Assembly: GCF_000003815.2 (NCBI RefSeq)
Contig: NC_049995.1
Coordinates: forward strand, 15,392,660 to 15,440,450
From: Branchiostoma floridae
Lineage: Eukaryota; Chordata; Leptocardii; Amphioxiformes; Branchiostomatidae
Length of the DNA stretch: 47,791 nt
Direction of reading: 5' to 3'
In this document: in pieces, positions 23,001 through 36,400 of the stretch
Layout: each line of letters starts with the position of its first letter
How positions within the stretch are numbered: the first letter of the stretch is position 1
The notes under the pieces: model-generated
Databases searched by the model: none
Seen by the model: only the letters and a program-made list of their open reading frames with translations
Told to the model about the DNA's origin: nothing
Position numbers and translations under genes: made by a program

Positions 23001-26000
23001 GCCTTTCCAGGAGACGGTCCTCCCACAGACAACCGGATCTTTATAACAGCTTCTACGCAATGGGTGAGGTCATGTTTATATTTGTAAATATTGCCCCTCA
23101 AATACTGTGGAAGACGAGAGTCATTTTATCTCTAACTGTTCTTTTTATGATGACATAAGAAACCAACTATTTATGAGTGTATCCAAAATACACGCTTACT
23201 TTCTAACTATTCCTGACAATGAGAAATCAATCCTACTATTAAAATCAAAGAATCCCACACATTATAAAAGAAGTGGGTAAATTCGTCTTCCACTGCCTAA
23301 ATTGAAGAAGTCAAACCCAACAAAACCAGTGTAATGTACACTTCAGTAGCACAGCATAGTCATAGAATGTAGTTCCTAGCACCTTGGTATTTTCCTTATT
23401 TTACATGTTGTTTGTATCTGCAATTAGCCCTCGGGCAAGAATTTGCAATAAACATTCGGTTTTTTATATTCTGGACATTGTACCTTTGAGCGTTCAGATC
23501 AACCATGTGAAATTCTTGAATGTGTTGTTTAAAAAAGGATCATTGATTATATATTGTGTATGTGTCATTCTGCGAGAAGACGTGAATGGAAATTTATTGA
23601 TATTTTGCATGTGGGTAGCATGATGAGAGCTCAAAATCAGATTGTGGGCCCCTAGCGGCTTGTTACGATACTGCAGTGGAACGTCCGGTATTGATATTTC
23701 GTGTTCCTGATATGCTACGATCGTGATTTTTAAAAATGGTATATAGCTCTTGGTAAGCTTTCAAAGCAGCCATAATGTCTATAGCTTGCCTTCTTGTTCA
23801 GAAATATTGCCCATTAACTTGAAGATCTGAGGTAACATGTCGCTACAATCTTAAATGAAGGTCCCGTGTCTGGGGAAACTATACCCCGGGCACGTAAAAG
23901 AACCCGCCACATGTGCGATGGTGCGGTGTGAGCGGTCCAAAACCTACAGTACCTTCTGCATCTGCATCTGCATCTGCATATATACCCCCAAATGACCCCG
24001 CGAGGGGCAAACTTGGCCGCACCTGGGGCAATTACTGTCGTATTCAGGTCACTTGAGTGGCGCTGAATGGCAGCTCGCTCCAGACACTTGCGACAGTCGT
24101 ATTGAGGTCACCTGAGTGGCGCCGAATGGCAGCTCGCTCCAGACACTTGCGATTTAGCCCCGCCTATTGTAAACTCCTCACAATTCAGCCCCTGGCTGCA
24201 AAGAGTGAGTAGTCGGCCCACCCAATAACAATAACAATGATAATTTCTGTTTCTGTCTAGGTTTCTTACACGCCGTTGGTGGACCTTGCTGCCGGCCTGC
24301 TGCTGTTAACCGTTCGTGCCGCCTCTGTGGACGGGCGTTATACTGAGTTTGATCTACCACTGATTGAAGTGGGTAATCTGTATATATGAGGGGCGGTCAA
24401 TAAGTAATGCCCCTGACCCATTTTCCATAGTAGGAGATTAATGAAACTTAGCACAGTTATTAGCCTTTCTCTTCATAGGAACCACCCAGAGTTATGCATT
24501 TCTCCCATCGTTTGATGCAGCTCTGGACACCGATTTTGTAGGACACCCCAGGTTGGTCCTCCAACAGATGCCTCATCAATGGCAGAAGAGGGACGACCAT
24601 GTCTGGGAGCTGTTTCCACAGACTTCCGGCCATGTTTGAATTCAGGATGCCAGCGTTTTACAAGGTCATATGATGGGGCATCATCACCATAAGTTTCTTT
24701 CATTTCATCAAAAGTCTTCTTTTGTGTGCGTCCGTTCAAATACAAAAACCGGATCATTGCGCGACACTCAACTGGTTCCATTTCACACATGATCCATTTC
24801 GCACCTGACTCAGTTCAAACACCAGTAAATCAAAAACCATAATTAGTTCAGAGCTGTTTTTTTGCAACATAACCTATAAAAATATGCATCATTACACATA
24901 CAAAATTTCATCTAGATCAGACGACTGGAAGTGGGTCAGAGACATTACTTATTGACCGCCCCTCGTAGCTACATCTCGACACAGGCCTTCATACATAACG
25001 TTAGTTCACCTTTATCCGCGGGGTAACCTACATCCGTTGTGTTGCTAAACAGGGTATCCAGTGATATTATGTCGATGGACGGTAATTTCAAATTGTACCA
25101 TTTTCAAAATATTGCAGTTTGAAACCATTATCTGTCGACTTGGTATCCCTAAATACATAGTTCTCAAAAAGAACGGATAAAGGTTACCCTATGGACAAAG
25201 GTGAACTAGCGTTACATCCATACGTAGTCTGACTCTTATCGTGTTGTAGCATTAACAAAGTTCCACTTCCAGTGTGATCTATTATTATGAAGTCGAATTA
25301 CCAGAGTAAATTAGATGTTTATATGTGACGTTACATTTGATTGTTACATGTTTACATTTGTTACTATTAACCTGTACTTAGCCCAGTGGGGCATAAAATG
25401 TGCAATAAAGGTCTTCATTCATTCATTCATTATTCATCAGTATAGTTAGGTTCCTATCATGTTCCTGTCCTGCATGCCCATTTGGGCTAAATGCAAAACT
25501 TCGATGTGTTACAAGGAGTACACTACCCAAAATCATTTTTTTTTGTGTATCTTGTTTTTCTTCCTCACAGAAAATTTATCTTCCAGGAAGATAATTATTC
25601 TGTCCCCAAGAAATCTTAGAAAAACGTGATTGTTCACGGGGCAAGCAAATTTTTGATTGAATTTTCTAGACTTTTTTGAGATTAATATTCTTACACCAAG
25701 AATAATTTTCTGACATCAAGAGCAAAAATTCTTGTATTTCTTAAGAGTTATAAAAAAAAGCAAGCATTTCTAGAATTTTTTTTCTTGCATCATAAGAAAA
25801 AACAAGAAGATTTTGCTTAAAGTTCCAGAAAATTCTGAAAAAGGTATGAGAAAAATTTTCTTCACCAAAGAACAATAAGAAAATTTTTCTTTGCATGAGA
25901 ATTGAGATTTTTTGGTAGATTCTTGTTTTGCTTAGAATTTTATTCTACATTTTAGTCCTGCAAGAATATTTTTCTTCATATAAGAATTGTCCATGGGGTA

Positions 26001-28931
26001 AGCAAAACAAGCAAAAATCATTTTTGGTAGTGTACTGAAGGCTAAGTACTATTACATGTAGTGATACAAGGAAACAATTGGATAAACTAAACATCTAGAG
26101 CTATGCTATAACAGTATATCTATTGTTAACATATCTCTTCCCTCTTCTTCAAACCCATGTACACGAACTCACATAGTTCTTGTTGTAAAATTTTGTCTGT
26201 GGCTGTCATTATACAATTATAAATAGTTCGTCTTTGGTTAACTGTATACATCGTGAATCTACATTGAGAGCACTGGTGAAAGAATTGCGTGTATCATTGC
26301 ATAAAGGTCACTCTAATATAAAACGGACTTTTTAAATTTCAGATACATGCACCGACCATGTCCCAGCTCCAGAGCTACCTGGATAAATTCTTCCCGTACC
26401 CGGATGGCGAGTTTTACCGAACACTTGCGCTAGGAGACGCGCAGACCGCGTTTAAAGGATCCATATTTGCCTCGGCGGTGACTGGGGCTTTGGCTTTTAG
26501 AGGAGAAAATACGATTGAGGTAGTTGCTGTTGATATATCTATATCTTTCTATTAGAATCAACTTTGCTACGTACTCATTTGCAGTCATTCCGATGAAGAT
26601 AAGCTTTTAATAAAGGCCCCTTCACACCACCTCCAGGAATCAAGCAGAACCAACCGGAATGAAGGATTTTCCAAATTTGATCCACATTCGGGTAGGGATT
26701 CCAATTGTAGCCTGGTATCCAGCCGTAATATAGCTCCCGAGTCTCTTGAGAGAGAAGAGACTCGGGAGCTATATCAAACCGACAATAGCGACCCATACAG
26801 TCCTACATTTTCACCATTACCAAGAAGCAAGAAGAAGCCGAACTTTTGTGTTAGACTAGATTTATGATACTTTTGTATGTATATATCTTGACTTGTTGTG
26901 ACCTGTATTTAGCTCGGTTGGGCAAAACTGTACAATCAAGGTCTTCATTCATTCATATATTACGGCTGGGTACCAGGCTATTCCAATTGACCTTACACCC
27001 GCTTCACATGAGGTTGCCGTCTGAATGTCTGTATATTCCGTGGTATCCGTATTACATGTGTACTATACTATTAGATTGCATTCCAGAAATTCTCACTGCA
27101 TTCCTGATATTTGTGCCCGGCACCAATTCTTATTGCCTCATTCTGGCAGGATTTGGAGTGGCTTCCCGTTTTGGTTCTCCATCGAATGACATCAAAATGC
27201 TTTGAATAATGTCGGTATACAAGCTTTAGCTAATGGCTGTTAAATGTACTACTTCGATATTACAAAAGGCTACTTTTAAACAGCTTGGTGAAATTGGTTC
27301 TTATATCGTTGCAGTCATGAATGGGGTTAATTTTGCATTTTTTTCAGGTTGTCGACAAGATAATGGAAGGGTTGTCGAATGTGGCTATAGATGACGTTGA
27401 AAGCATCAACGGTGTGACCATTTCCGCCTTCCTGGCGACAGGTATTCCTGAAATGGTGTCCGGGAAATCGCAGGTATGACCGTATATGTGTGGGTTTACA
27501 TGTATTTGTCTGTTTGTTTGTTTGTACCTCTTCTACCGCCATGATGTCGCATGGAGTGAAGGTTTTCATTCTAAAGCAAAATGGATGCCTTGGACATCAA
27601 GTGTCGTGGCGTCGGGCGTGGCATAACTGGTAGAGCGTTCGGCTCGGAACCTAGAGGTTCTGAGTTCAATCCCTACCGTGCCCCGCCCCCACGTTGCGCC
27701 CTTGGGAAAGGCACTTTACACGACCTTCTTCACTTCACCCAGGTGTAAAAATTGGTACCTGACTTTGGTCGGGAAGGTAAAAGTCTACCTTTACCTTCTG
27801 CCTGTACCGTGTATGTGGCACTGTTAATATAAGTTACAAAACTTGAGTGCAGTGCCACATTGTCCCCGTCTGTTCAAAAGCAAAATAGAGAAAAAGGTTC
27901 GTTTATATTGTCTCTTTAATGTCGTCCGAAACATTGAATACTATGCTTCGGTTGCTGACTGTTGTTATATCATTGTAGGCCTATTTTACATCTATTCTAA
28001 GGTCTATTATACTACATTATGTTATATATTATATTATATTATACTATATTATCATGTCATATCTATCATCATGTTTATCTATTTGACATCTTTGAATATT
28101 GATGATACATGAAGATAAGCTAAAAGAAATCACTTCAATACCATCACAAAGTTAAACGTGTTCTTGTGTGTAGGTATTGGCAGCTACTTACATAAGAAGT
28201 GCCTTCGACAAAACACGGGAACTTGCGGAAGACCTGGAGGAGACTCCGATGGGAGACATCAACAAAATGTCGGCGGTAATGATGTCAGGTCAGCAAGATG
28301 TGCTGTTCTTTCAAAGACGGTTATATGACGAGAACACACACATACACACATACACACACACACACATACACACACGCACACACACACACATACACACACA
28401 CATGCACACACACACACAAACATGCATTCACAATACACACACATACACACACATACACGCACACACACACACGTACATACACACACACACACACACACAT
28501 GCATTCACACACACACACACACACGCATTCACACATACACACACACACATACACGCATACACGCACACACATACACACACATACACACACACACACACAC
28601 ATACATACACACACACACACACATACATACACACATGCATTCACACACACACACACACATGCATTCACACACACACACACATACACACACACACATGCAT
28701 TAACACACACACACACATACACACATGCATTCACACACACACACACGCACACACATGTATTCACACACATTCACACACACACACACACGCACACACATGC
28801 ATTCACACATACACACACACACACATACAGACAAACACATGCATTCACACACATTCACACACACACATACACACACAACCACACACACACATATACAGAC
28901 ACACACACACATACACACACACACATGCATT

Positions 28932-28965
<34 letters not shown>

Positions 28966-30280
28966 AACATACACACACACACATGCACATGCATTCACAC
29001 ATACACACACACACACACACATGAATTCACACATACACACATACACATGCATTCACACACACACACACACATACTTAGAGTCTCCCGTCTGGGAAATATA
29101 TCAGAAGCCTCGACTATTTATACTCGTCCCATTCTTGTCCGATTCAAGAAATACAGTGATAAACTGAACGTGATATACCAGTCAGAAACTTTGTTTAGGA
29201 ACCAGCATATAACAATAGAACAACCAAAAGTCTCATATGAAATACCTAACTTAGAATACGTACTCTTAAATTTCTGCAAAATTTTACTTCATGTACCGAA
29301 AAGCTCTGTCAATGCCGCCGTAAGAGGGGAATTAGGAGTATTCCCTCTATTCGTTGACAGTCAAACACATCTGATTAAATATTGGCTAAGATTGCATACT
29401 CTACCAAATGATAGGATTGTTAAAAAGGCTTATGACACTTCAGTCGAAGAAGGGCATGACTGGGCTACTCACGTTCAGGACATTTTATGCCGACATGGGT
29501 TCCAAAATGTTTGGCTTAACCCCGCTGTTAATGCCAAACATTTTGGGAACATATTCAAAGAGCGTCTAAAAGACACGTTTCTTTCTGGCTGGAGGGAACA
29601 GCTCAAAAGCACCAACAAACTTAAAACATACTCGAAAATCAAAAAACACTTTGGTATGGAAGAATATCTCAAATCAATTCATAATAGATCATTTAGATAC
29701 AGCGATACATAACTGAGAATAAGTGCACATTGTTTAGAAATTGAAAAAGGTCGTCACCGTAACACACCAGCCACTCAAAGACTGTGTCCTACATGTCATG
29801 AAAATATAGAAGATGAATTCCACTTTGTTATGAAATGTCCTACCTACAGTAAAGAGAGAGAAATATTGTTTAAGAATATTAGAACCAAAACACACATCTC
29901 TCTCGCTGGTGCAGAAAGCGATATTTTCCATGTATTACTCTGATGTTCAACTCATATATCCGTCTACGTAGGCCAGTTTCTTTATAATGTATTCCAAATG
30001 CGAGATCAGATTAATCATACATAACTGTACTATTATGTTTTGTTGTTGTTTTGTATGTAGCCTCTTAGTACTACTGTCTGGATAGCTATTAGTTGTTATT
30101 AATTGCCATACATTGTACCCTGTGCGATTGTTGAGCAATAAAATTCATTCATTCATAGCTGCCCGATCCAGGCTGGCCCCCAGGGTAGACGCATGTTGAC
30201 TATTAAACGTTTCCACAATATGGAAATTAAACGTTTCCATACACACATGGATTCACATACACACACACACACACATGCAT

Positions 30281-30311
<31 letters not shown>

Positions 30312-30316
30312 TGCAT

Positions 30317-30349
<33 letters not shown>

Positions 30350-30400
30350 TGCATTCACACACATACACACACACACATACACACACACATACACATGCAT

Positions 30401-30443
<43 letters not shown>

Positions 30444-33400
30444 TACATGCACGTATATGATGTACGACCGTCATATGTACAGAGCAACACACAAATACAC
30501 ACCACACACATACACACACACAAACACACATGTGGTATATTCGAAGTGCAGCCAACATTGTGCTACATTGAAAAACCCTTACTTCATCATTAATGCTGTC
30601 CTGGGGCACGTCACTAATGAATGTTCAAATAAAGTCTCAAATGTATGTATACCTAACTAACGAAATCTGCAATATTTTGAGACTTGCACTCACATTTAGC
30701 ATCGTTAAGGGTATAGACAAAGCTGGAACGACATTTCCTTAATTTTGCCCATTTCTTGCTCAGGATCTGTGAACGTGTTGTCAGCTTCAAGCACAATGGC
30801 TGAGAAGGAACAACTTGAGGACAACACCTACTCCACCAATCTAGCCTACGTAAGCAAAATTTACCCTTTGTACGGCTTTTCGTTAAATGTGTTACAGTGT
30901 AATCCCGTTTTTACCTATATGATTTGAAAATATGTAGAAACGTAAGATGTTATTATATAATAGTAATATAAACGGAACGAAAATGGGGCAAGTGCAGGTC
31001 CCTTGCTCCTTACAATCACTGCTATCTAGCCAGCGCCTCTTTCAGACAAGCAACTTATATAGCATTGTGCCTTATGTTCCAGAATAAAGAGGCCACTACG
31101 ACATCTTTCCAAGCCCTGGACATCATGGACGACATGTACCTTAACAAACTGATGCCGGAATTCTCGGCTCAAGAAATCTTCGCCGATTTTTCTTTATCAA
31201 AGGTAACGTTTTATTGTTCATCGTTTTTCTACTACTTTTCGACTAATAATGGCTTTTGTAGTAATATTTGACTTGTAGTAGTTATTTTTTTTAGATACCC
31301 AAAGAATGGGCAGTGAGCCAAAGTTATAATTAGTTAGTAAGTAAGTACTTATTTTTTTATTGTAGCCGTTGAGGTTTTCGTACTCTTTGATGAATTGAAC
31401 GAAATGGCAACATCACAGTCAGGACCTGTTCAATGGATTTTGACCCCTTTTTCTCCAAATGTTTGAGGACATTTAAACGCCATCTTTATGGAAATGATTT
31501 GTTAATATCTTTGAATACTAAAACCGGTTACTGACCCTTGAGGATCTGTTATGTACACAACCACCTGTTACACAGTCACAACACCAGACAAGCCTCTTTG
31601 CTTCATAAACCAAACTACACAAACACAGCTGGCCAACGTACATTTGCATACAGAGGGACAACATACTTCAATACACTTTCAGCAGACATTCCCAATGCAT
31701 CAACACTACGGCAGTTTAAAGCTGCCCTAAGACACATACCGCAGCACACTGACCTCTGACCTCCACCGTTGACGTTTTTGGTTGACTTCTGACCACTGTT
31801 TTTGTAAACGACGCTTCGGTTTATTTGTATATATTGTTTGTTGTCCTCAGCTTGTCTGCTACTGATTGTTACACGTATTGCTCTGTTATTTATGTAAGTG
31901 GGCCCCTTGGAAACCAGCTTCTAATAAGCTGAAGGGGCCACCTACCTGTCTGAAGATGAATAAATAAAATGAATAAAAGAATGTTCTCAGTTGCATCTCA
32001 GGATTAAGCGTGAGAACCGGACGAGGGTGTCGGGGAGAGTTTACCTTGTTGGAGGGGACAGCGACTGTCTAGTCAGAGTTCCTTCCATCCCAAACCTGAT
32101 CGATGGTTCTTGCGATGGGAATCAGGATGTTGGGATCCAGGTAAGGCTATGTGGATTTGATTATATGGATAACATCGTCTGGGAACCCAAAAACCGCGAC
32201 TTAAATTCAACCTGGGGTTCGGTCGGGTCTAGAAATACACCAGGAGTTGCAATGTGTCCCACGGGGCTACGTAGGGGTCACGCCCAAAACTGCCAAAGCA
32301 GCACGTTTCTCCAACTGGGACCTACACCATAGATTTTCAGTTCCTTCTTGGTGCAACAGTTGTATTAGTGAATGTCCACACAATAAAGTATATAGAGCGG
32401 CACACACCCAAGTGCAAGTCGTGTAAACTCTCCGTAGCGTAACGGCATGATGTTCATCATTAAGACAATTTCATCTTTCAGTTCTTAGAGTCCAACTTCA
32501 ACCCTTTCGAGTACTCCAACAACTCGCAGGAGATACGCACTGACGTCACCGGTCTGGAGGTGAAATGTGGTAACCGGACACTTCCGATTTCCGGTTTGAG
32601 TGAACCCATCGACATCTTAACCAGACGAAAGAACGAGAGTCTTGAAGGATCCGTGTATGTCTTCAAGGCGTCGGTATCACTCGGCAACCTGACGGTGAGT
32701 TGGTTTACCAGCTAATTGCCTTATCATTCATTGCCTTTATGGGGTAGTTTGCCATAACTGTAGAGTGTTTTGCCCAGAACCCAGATAGAGGTACTTTCCG
32801 GTTTTCTCATCTCCGCATATCACTGTATTCAAAGTGTTTTGCTGCCGGTGAATTGATGTATGACGACCTACACTCAGTCCAATGGGACCCATAGCTACAA
32901 TTATGGTATTCTTGATTCTTTCCTTTTTGGCCAAAAACGGGATTCTAGTGTTGAACGTATCTATCATAACTATCTTATTATGATATCATTTCAGGTGTTG
33001 GAGTTCCTTGTTGGAAAGGAGCAGTCAACTTTGGGCTTCTACATCGACTTCAACTCCGCCCGATTTCCCCAAGACGTTTCGCTATTTCTTTGCAAAGACT
33101 GTGTACCTACCCAAGACGCCTTCAACTGGACAGCCACGCTTCCCGTTCCTGAAGACCAGATCGTCTCAGTTCCGTGGATCAACGGAACGAACCTCACCTC
33201 CAGTCCCTACCAGTGGCTGCTGCATGGGGAGGAGGTGGACATCACGGAGTATGACGTGGGGAACCTAACAAAATTTGGCATTGGTAATTTTGTTTACTGG
33301 CATGCGCACACACACCATATGATTTATCTATTCAAACAATATAATAATTTGAAAAGAGTAAATAAATATTCTAAGTGGTATATTGTCAGTCACACATTAT

Positions 33401-36400
33401 TTATGTTTTACCCCTTTTGTATTCTTATAACCGATGGAACCAATTCAGTTTCCTGATATGATTTCATTTATGCTAATGCTGAGCCAGAAAGAAAGCGCCT
33501 CCTATCAGTTTCTGTTGATAGTACAGCCAACACTTCTGCTTACATTTGGTAGCCTTGTAACCCGCTGTCTTTATACAAATGTGGTGATATCAATTTTAAT
33601 AATAACTATTATGTTGAGCCCCTTTGTATCACCACAGGAGTGCAGTTTGGCTCTAATTTGGACTTGGACGAAGAAGAAATCATCGATTTTTCTTTGACCG
33701 TCTTTGAGTCATCCTGCGTTTACTTCGACGAAGAAGTCCACTTGTGGCACAGCGATGGGTGCGAAGTATGTGCTTTTGTTACGTTACTAATGATTCCTAC
33801 GTTAGTAAAAACACTTTTGATGTATAAAACCCTTGATTGCCAAGGAATGTTGGTTATGATACATAGGAACAAACTTGTGACACCATAGGTACACCATAGT
33901 AAGCAATGTCATCAATTCGGCAAATTATTTCCAACATAGCATGTTGGCAATTACACTAACAAGAAAAATATGAAATAGACGTAAACGGGTCCTCAGATTT
34001 ACGGCGCTCGCTTTGGATGCACGGCTTACCATGCTTTTTTGTCTTTGTTGACCTGTTGAATTCAGGTCAATGGAGTAAAATAGAACGTTTCTATCGCAAC
34101 AAACCGTATCGATTTTTGTTCTGTCATGTCAATTTCTATCAAACTCTACCAACATCGTTAACTTTTAATCCCTCATCTCTCTAGGTCGGCCCGCTGACCA
34201 ACATGACGCATATCCACTGCCGGTGTGACCACCTGACCAAGTTTGCCGGGTTTGTTCCGCCGAACCCGCTCAACATCGCGGAGGCGCTGTCTGCAAACGT
34301 CCTGGAGAATCCGGCAGGAATGATTCTGGTTCTAGCCGTGTTCGCTTCGTACCTGTTTGGAATACTGTTAACAAGGAAGGCGGACAGAAGAGACTTACTC
34401 AAGGTTTATACTTTAATCAAATGTAGTCTCTTTTAACATCGCTCTTTCATAGGGGGTGGATGGGGGCCGCTGGTTCGTGATTTTCAACGTTGGCCAATTG
34501 CGTTCTCTAATGTCGGGAGAAAGAGTTGCCAGTTCTGGCATTAAAGAACCTTGGGAAGTTGCAAATCGCGAACAAATGCATGCTTCCGTAAGAATGTTCA
34601 AATCTGAATAAAAGTTGTTGCTGGAATGGGGTGCTCTCCGTGACATTACGATTACGTGTAAAAAGACAAATGTAGATTCCTTTCATCGAATATTTATTTT
34701 TCTAAAAAATATTGAAACAGTGCGCAAATGCCATTTTGATGGACAGAAATAGGTAACCGTTTTTCTCTTTTATTTGGAGTAGGCTGGAGTTGGAATACTT
34801 CCGGGTCATACTCTGAACCCACGGAAGGAATGTCAATACGTCATCACTGTGTACACCGGCTTCCGGGGGAATGCTGGGACAACTGCTGAGGTAGTTGAAT
34901 TTTGTTTTCATCTGCAAAGAGACTGTCATGAAACCAGCTTGCTCCTGCTCTTGTTTGTAGGTTCCAAATCAAGCATAAAAATTCAAACAAGCATCCGCCA
35001 GCAACTATGTTGACGCCTGGTGATTGTAAACATATCTCTCAATTCAAGAGCGTTCTAATCCCTACATGACTCGGCTCTTAATCAGTAATAGTCAAACTCA
35101 CGATATTACTCTTAATTGCGATCTTTTATCTGTAACCAAAAGTACGCAATTCAGCCGTTGCAATTTGGCTCCTGTTTGACTGGTACAATGAAGTGAATGG
35201 ATAAACCTTTGAAAGGCAAAGATCCTACTTTTAAAATTGACTTAGGGCAAAACTGATCTTGCATAATGTTGTTTTAGGTAACAATAGTCCTCGGTGGACT
35301 TACCAAAGAGAGTACCCCCTTCAAACTGCGGGACGAAAAGCGGGTTCTGTTTGAGAAGGGAAGCGTGGACTCGTTTCTTCTGTCTACGGAAGAACCGCTG
35401 GGAGAGCTCTCCCATCTGCGCGTCTGGCACAATAATAAAGGCTACAGTCCGGGGTGGTGAGTCTCTTCTTTCATGCACCAACAATGAAAGTTCTATTGCA
35501 ATGTCGGAAAGTTTTCAACCGAACCGGAACGCCCGAAATGCACTTTATTGCGAAGTGACGTAAATTACTTGACTATCAGGGAAAACATTCGTGATCTGTA
35601 TAATCTCAAATATGGAAATCTACACACATTTTTCTATGTTTTTGTTCGCAGGTTTTTGAGCCAAATTGTGGTGACGAACAGAGCAACAAACAACACAACG
35701 TATTTTCTGTGTAACAGGTGGGTTAAGAGGATGTTATACATGTAATTAAATATACAAGACCTGATGCAATATTCCAATGAAGCACACAATAGCGAATTCC
35801 GCATGGTAAAGAGATAAAGGTTTCGTGTAATCTTAGAGAAATCTGACGAAAGATAGTGGAATCTAACTATCTGAAACGTCTGACTGTTTCCAACATCACA
35901 TCCAGTTGCTTGAGTAACTGCTTTTTGACATACCTTATTACCTGGATGTCTAATCTTCATCGACGTAACTTAGAGAAATCTGTTTTTATGTAGATGGCTC
36001 TCTGTTGAGGAGGATGACGGGAAGGTCCACCGGATCCTCCCCAGGGCTGTACCTGAGGACCTGAAGAAGTTCCGCAACTTGTTCCTGGCAAAAAGTGCAA
36101 GGTAGCAAATTTATAATAAGTAATATAAGTATACCTGAACAGAACCTCAAGTCCCAAGACATCATAGAAGAAAACATCTGTTTCTATTTGACGAATGAAT
36201 GAATGAGTGACTGAATTGGTAGATGAATGAATGAATGAATGAATGAATGAATGACTAAATGGATGAGTGCATGGATGGATGGATAGAGGAATGAATGGAC
36301 GAGTAGATGAATGGATAACTGAATGAATGAATGAATGAATGAATGAGATTCTGTTTCACCAGGGACATGAATGACGGCCACATGTGGTTCTCGGTGGTCG

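Noticed and set aside
24473-24790. Intact transposase gene
   Set aside because: Only the N-terminal DNA-binding part and a short C-terminal piece are present; the catalytic core is deleted.
28177-29712. Open reading frame of 511 codons rich in Thr/His
   Set aside because: It joins a real exon (28174-28288), a CA microsatellite and a LINE fragment by chance readthrough; the exon has a good donor at 28289 and the next exon in phase is at 30764.
32141-32340. Extension of exon 23 to 32332
   Set aside because: The donor CAG/GTAAGG after 32140 is strong, the extension matches an inverted dispersed repeat, and the next exon joins in phase.
36184-36381. Minus-strand Ser/Ile/His-rich frame
   Set aside because: Produced by the GAAT simple repeat before gene B exon 32.
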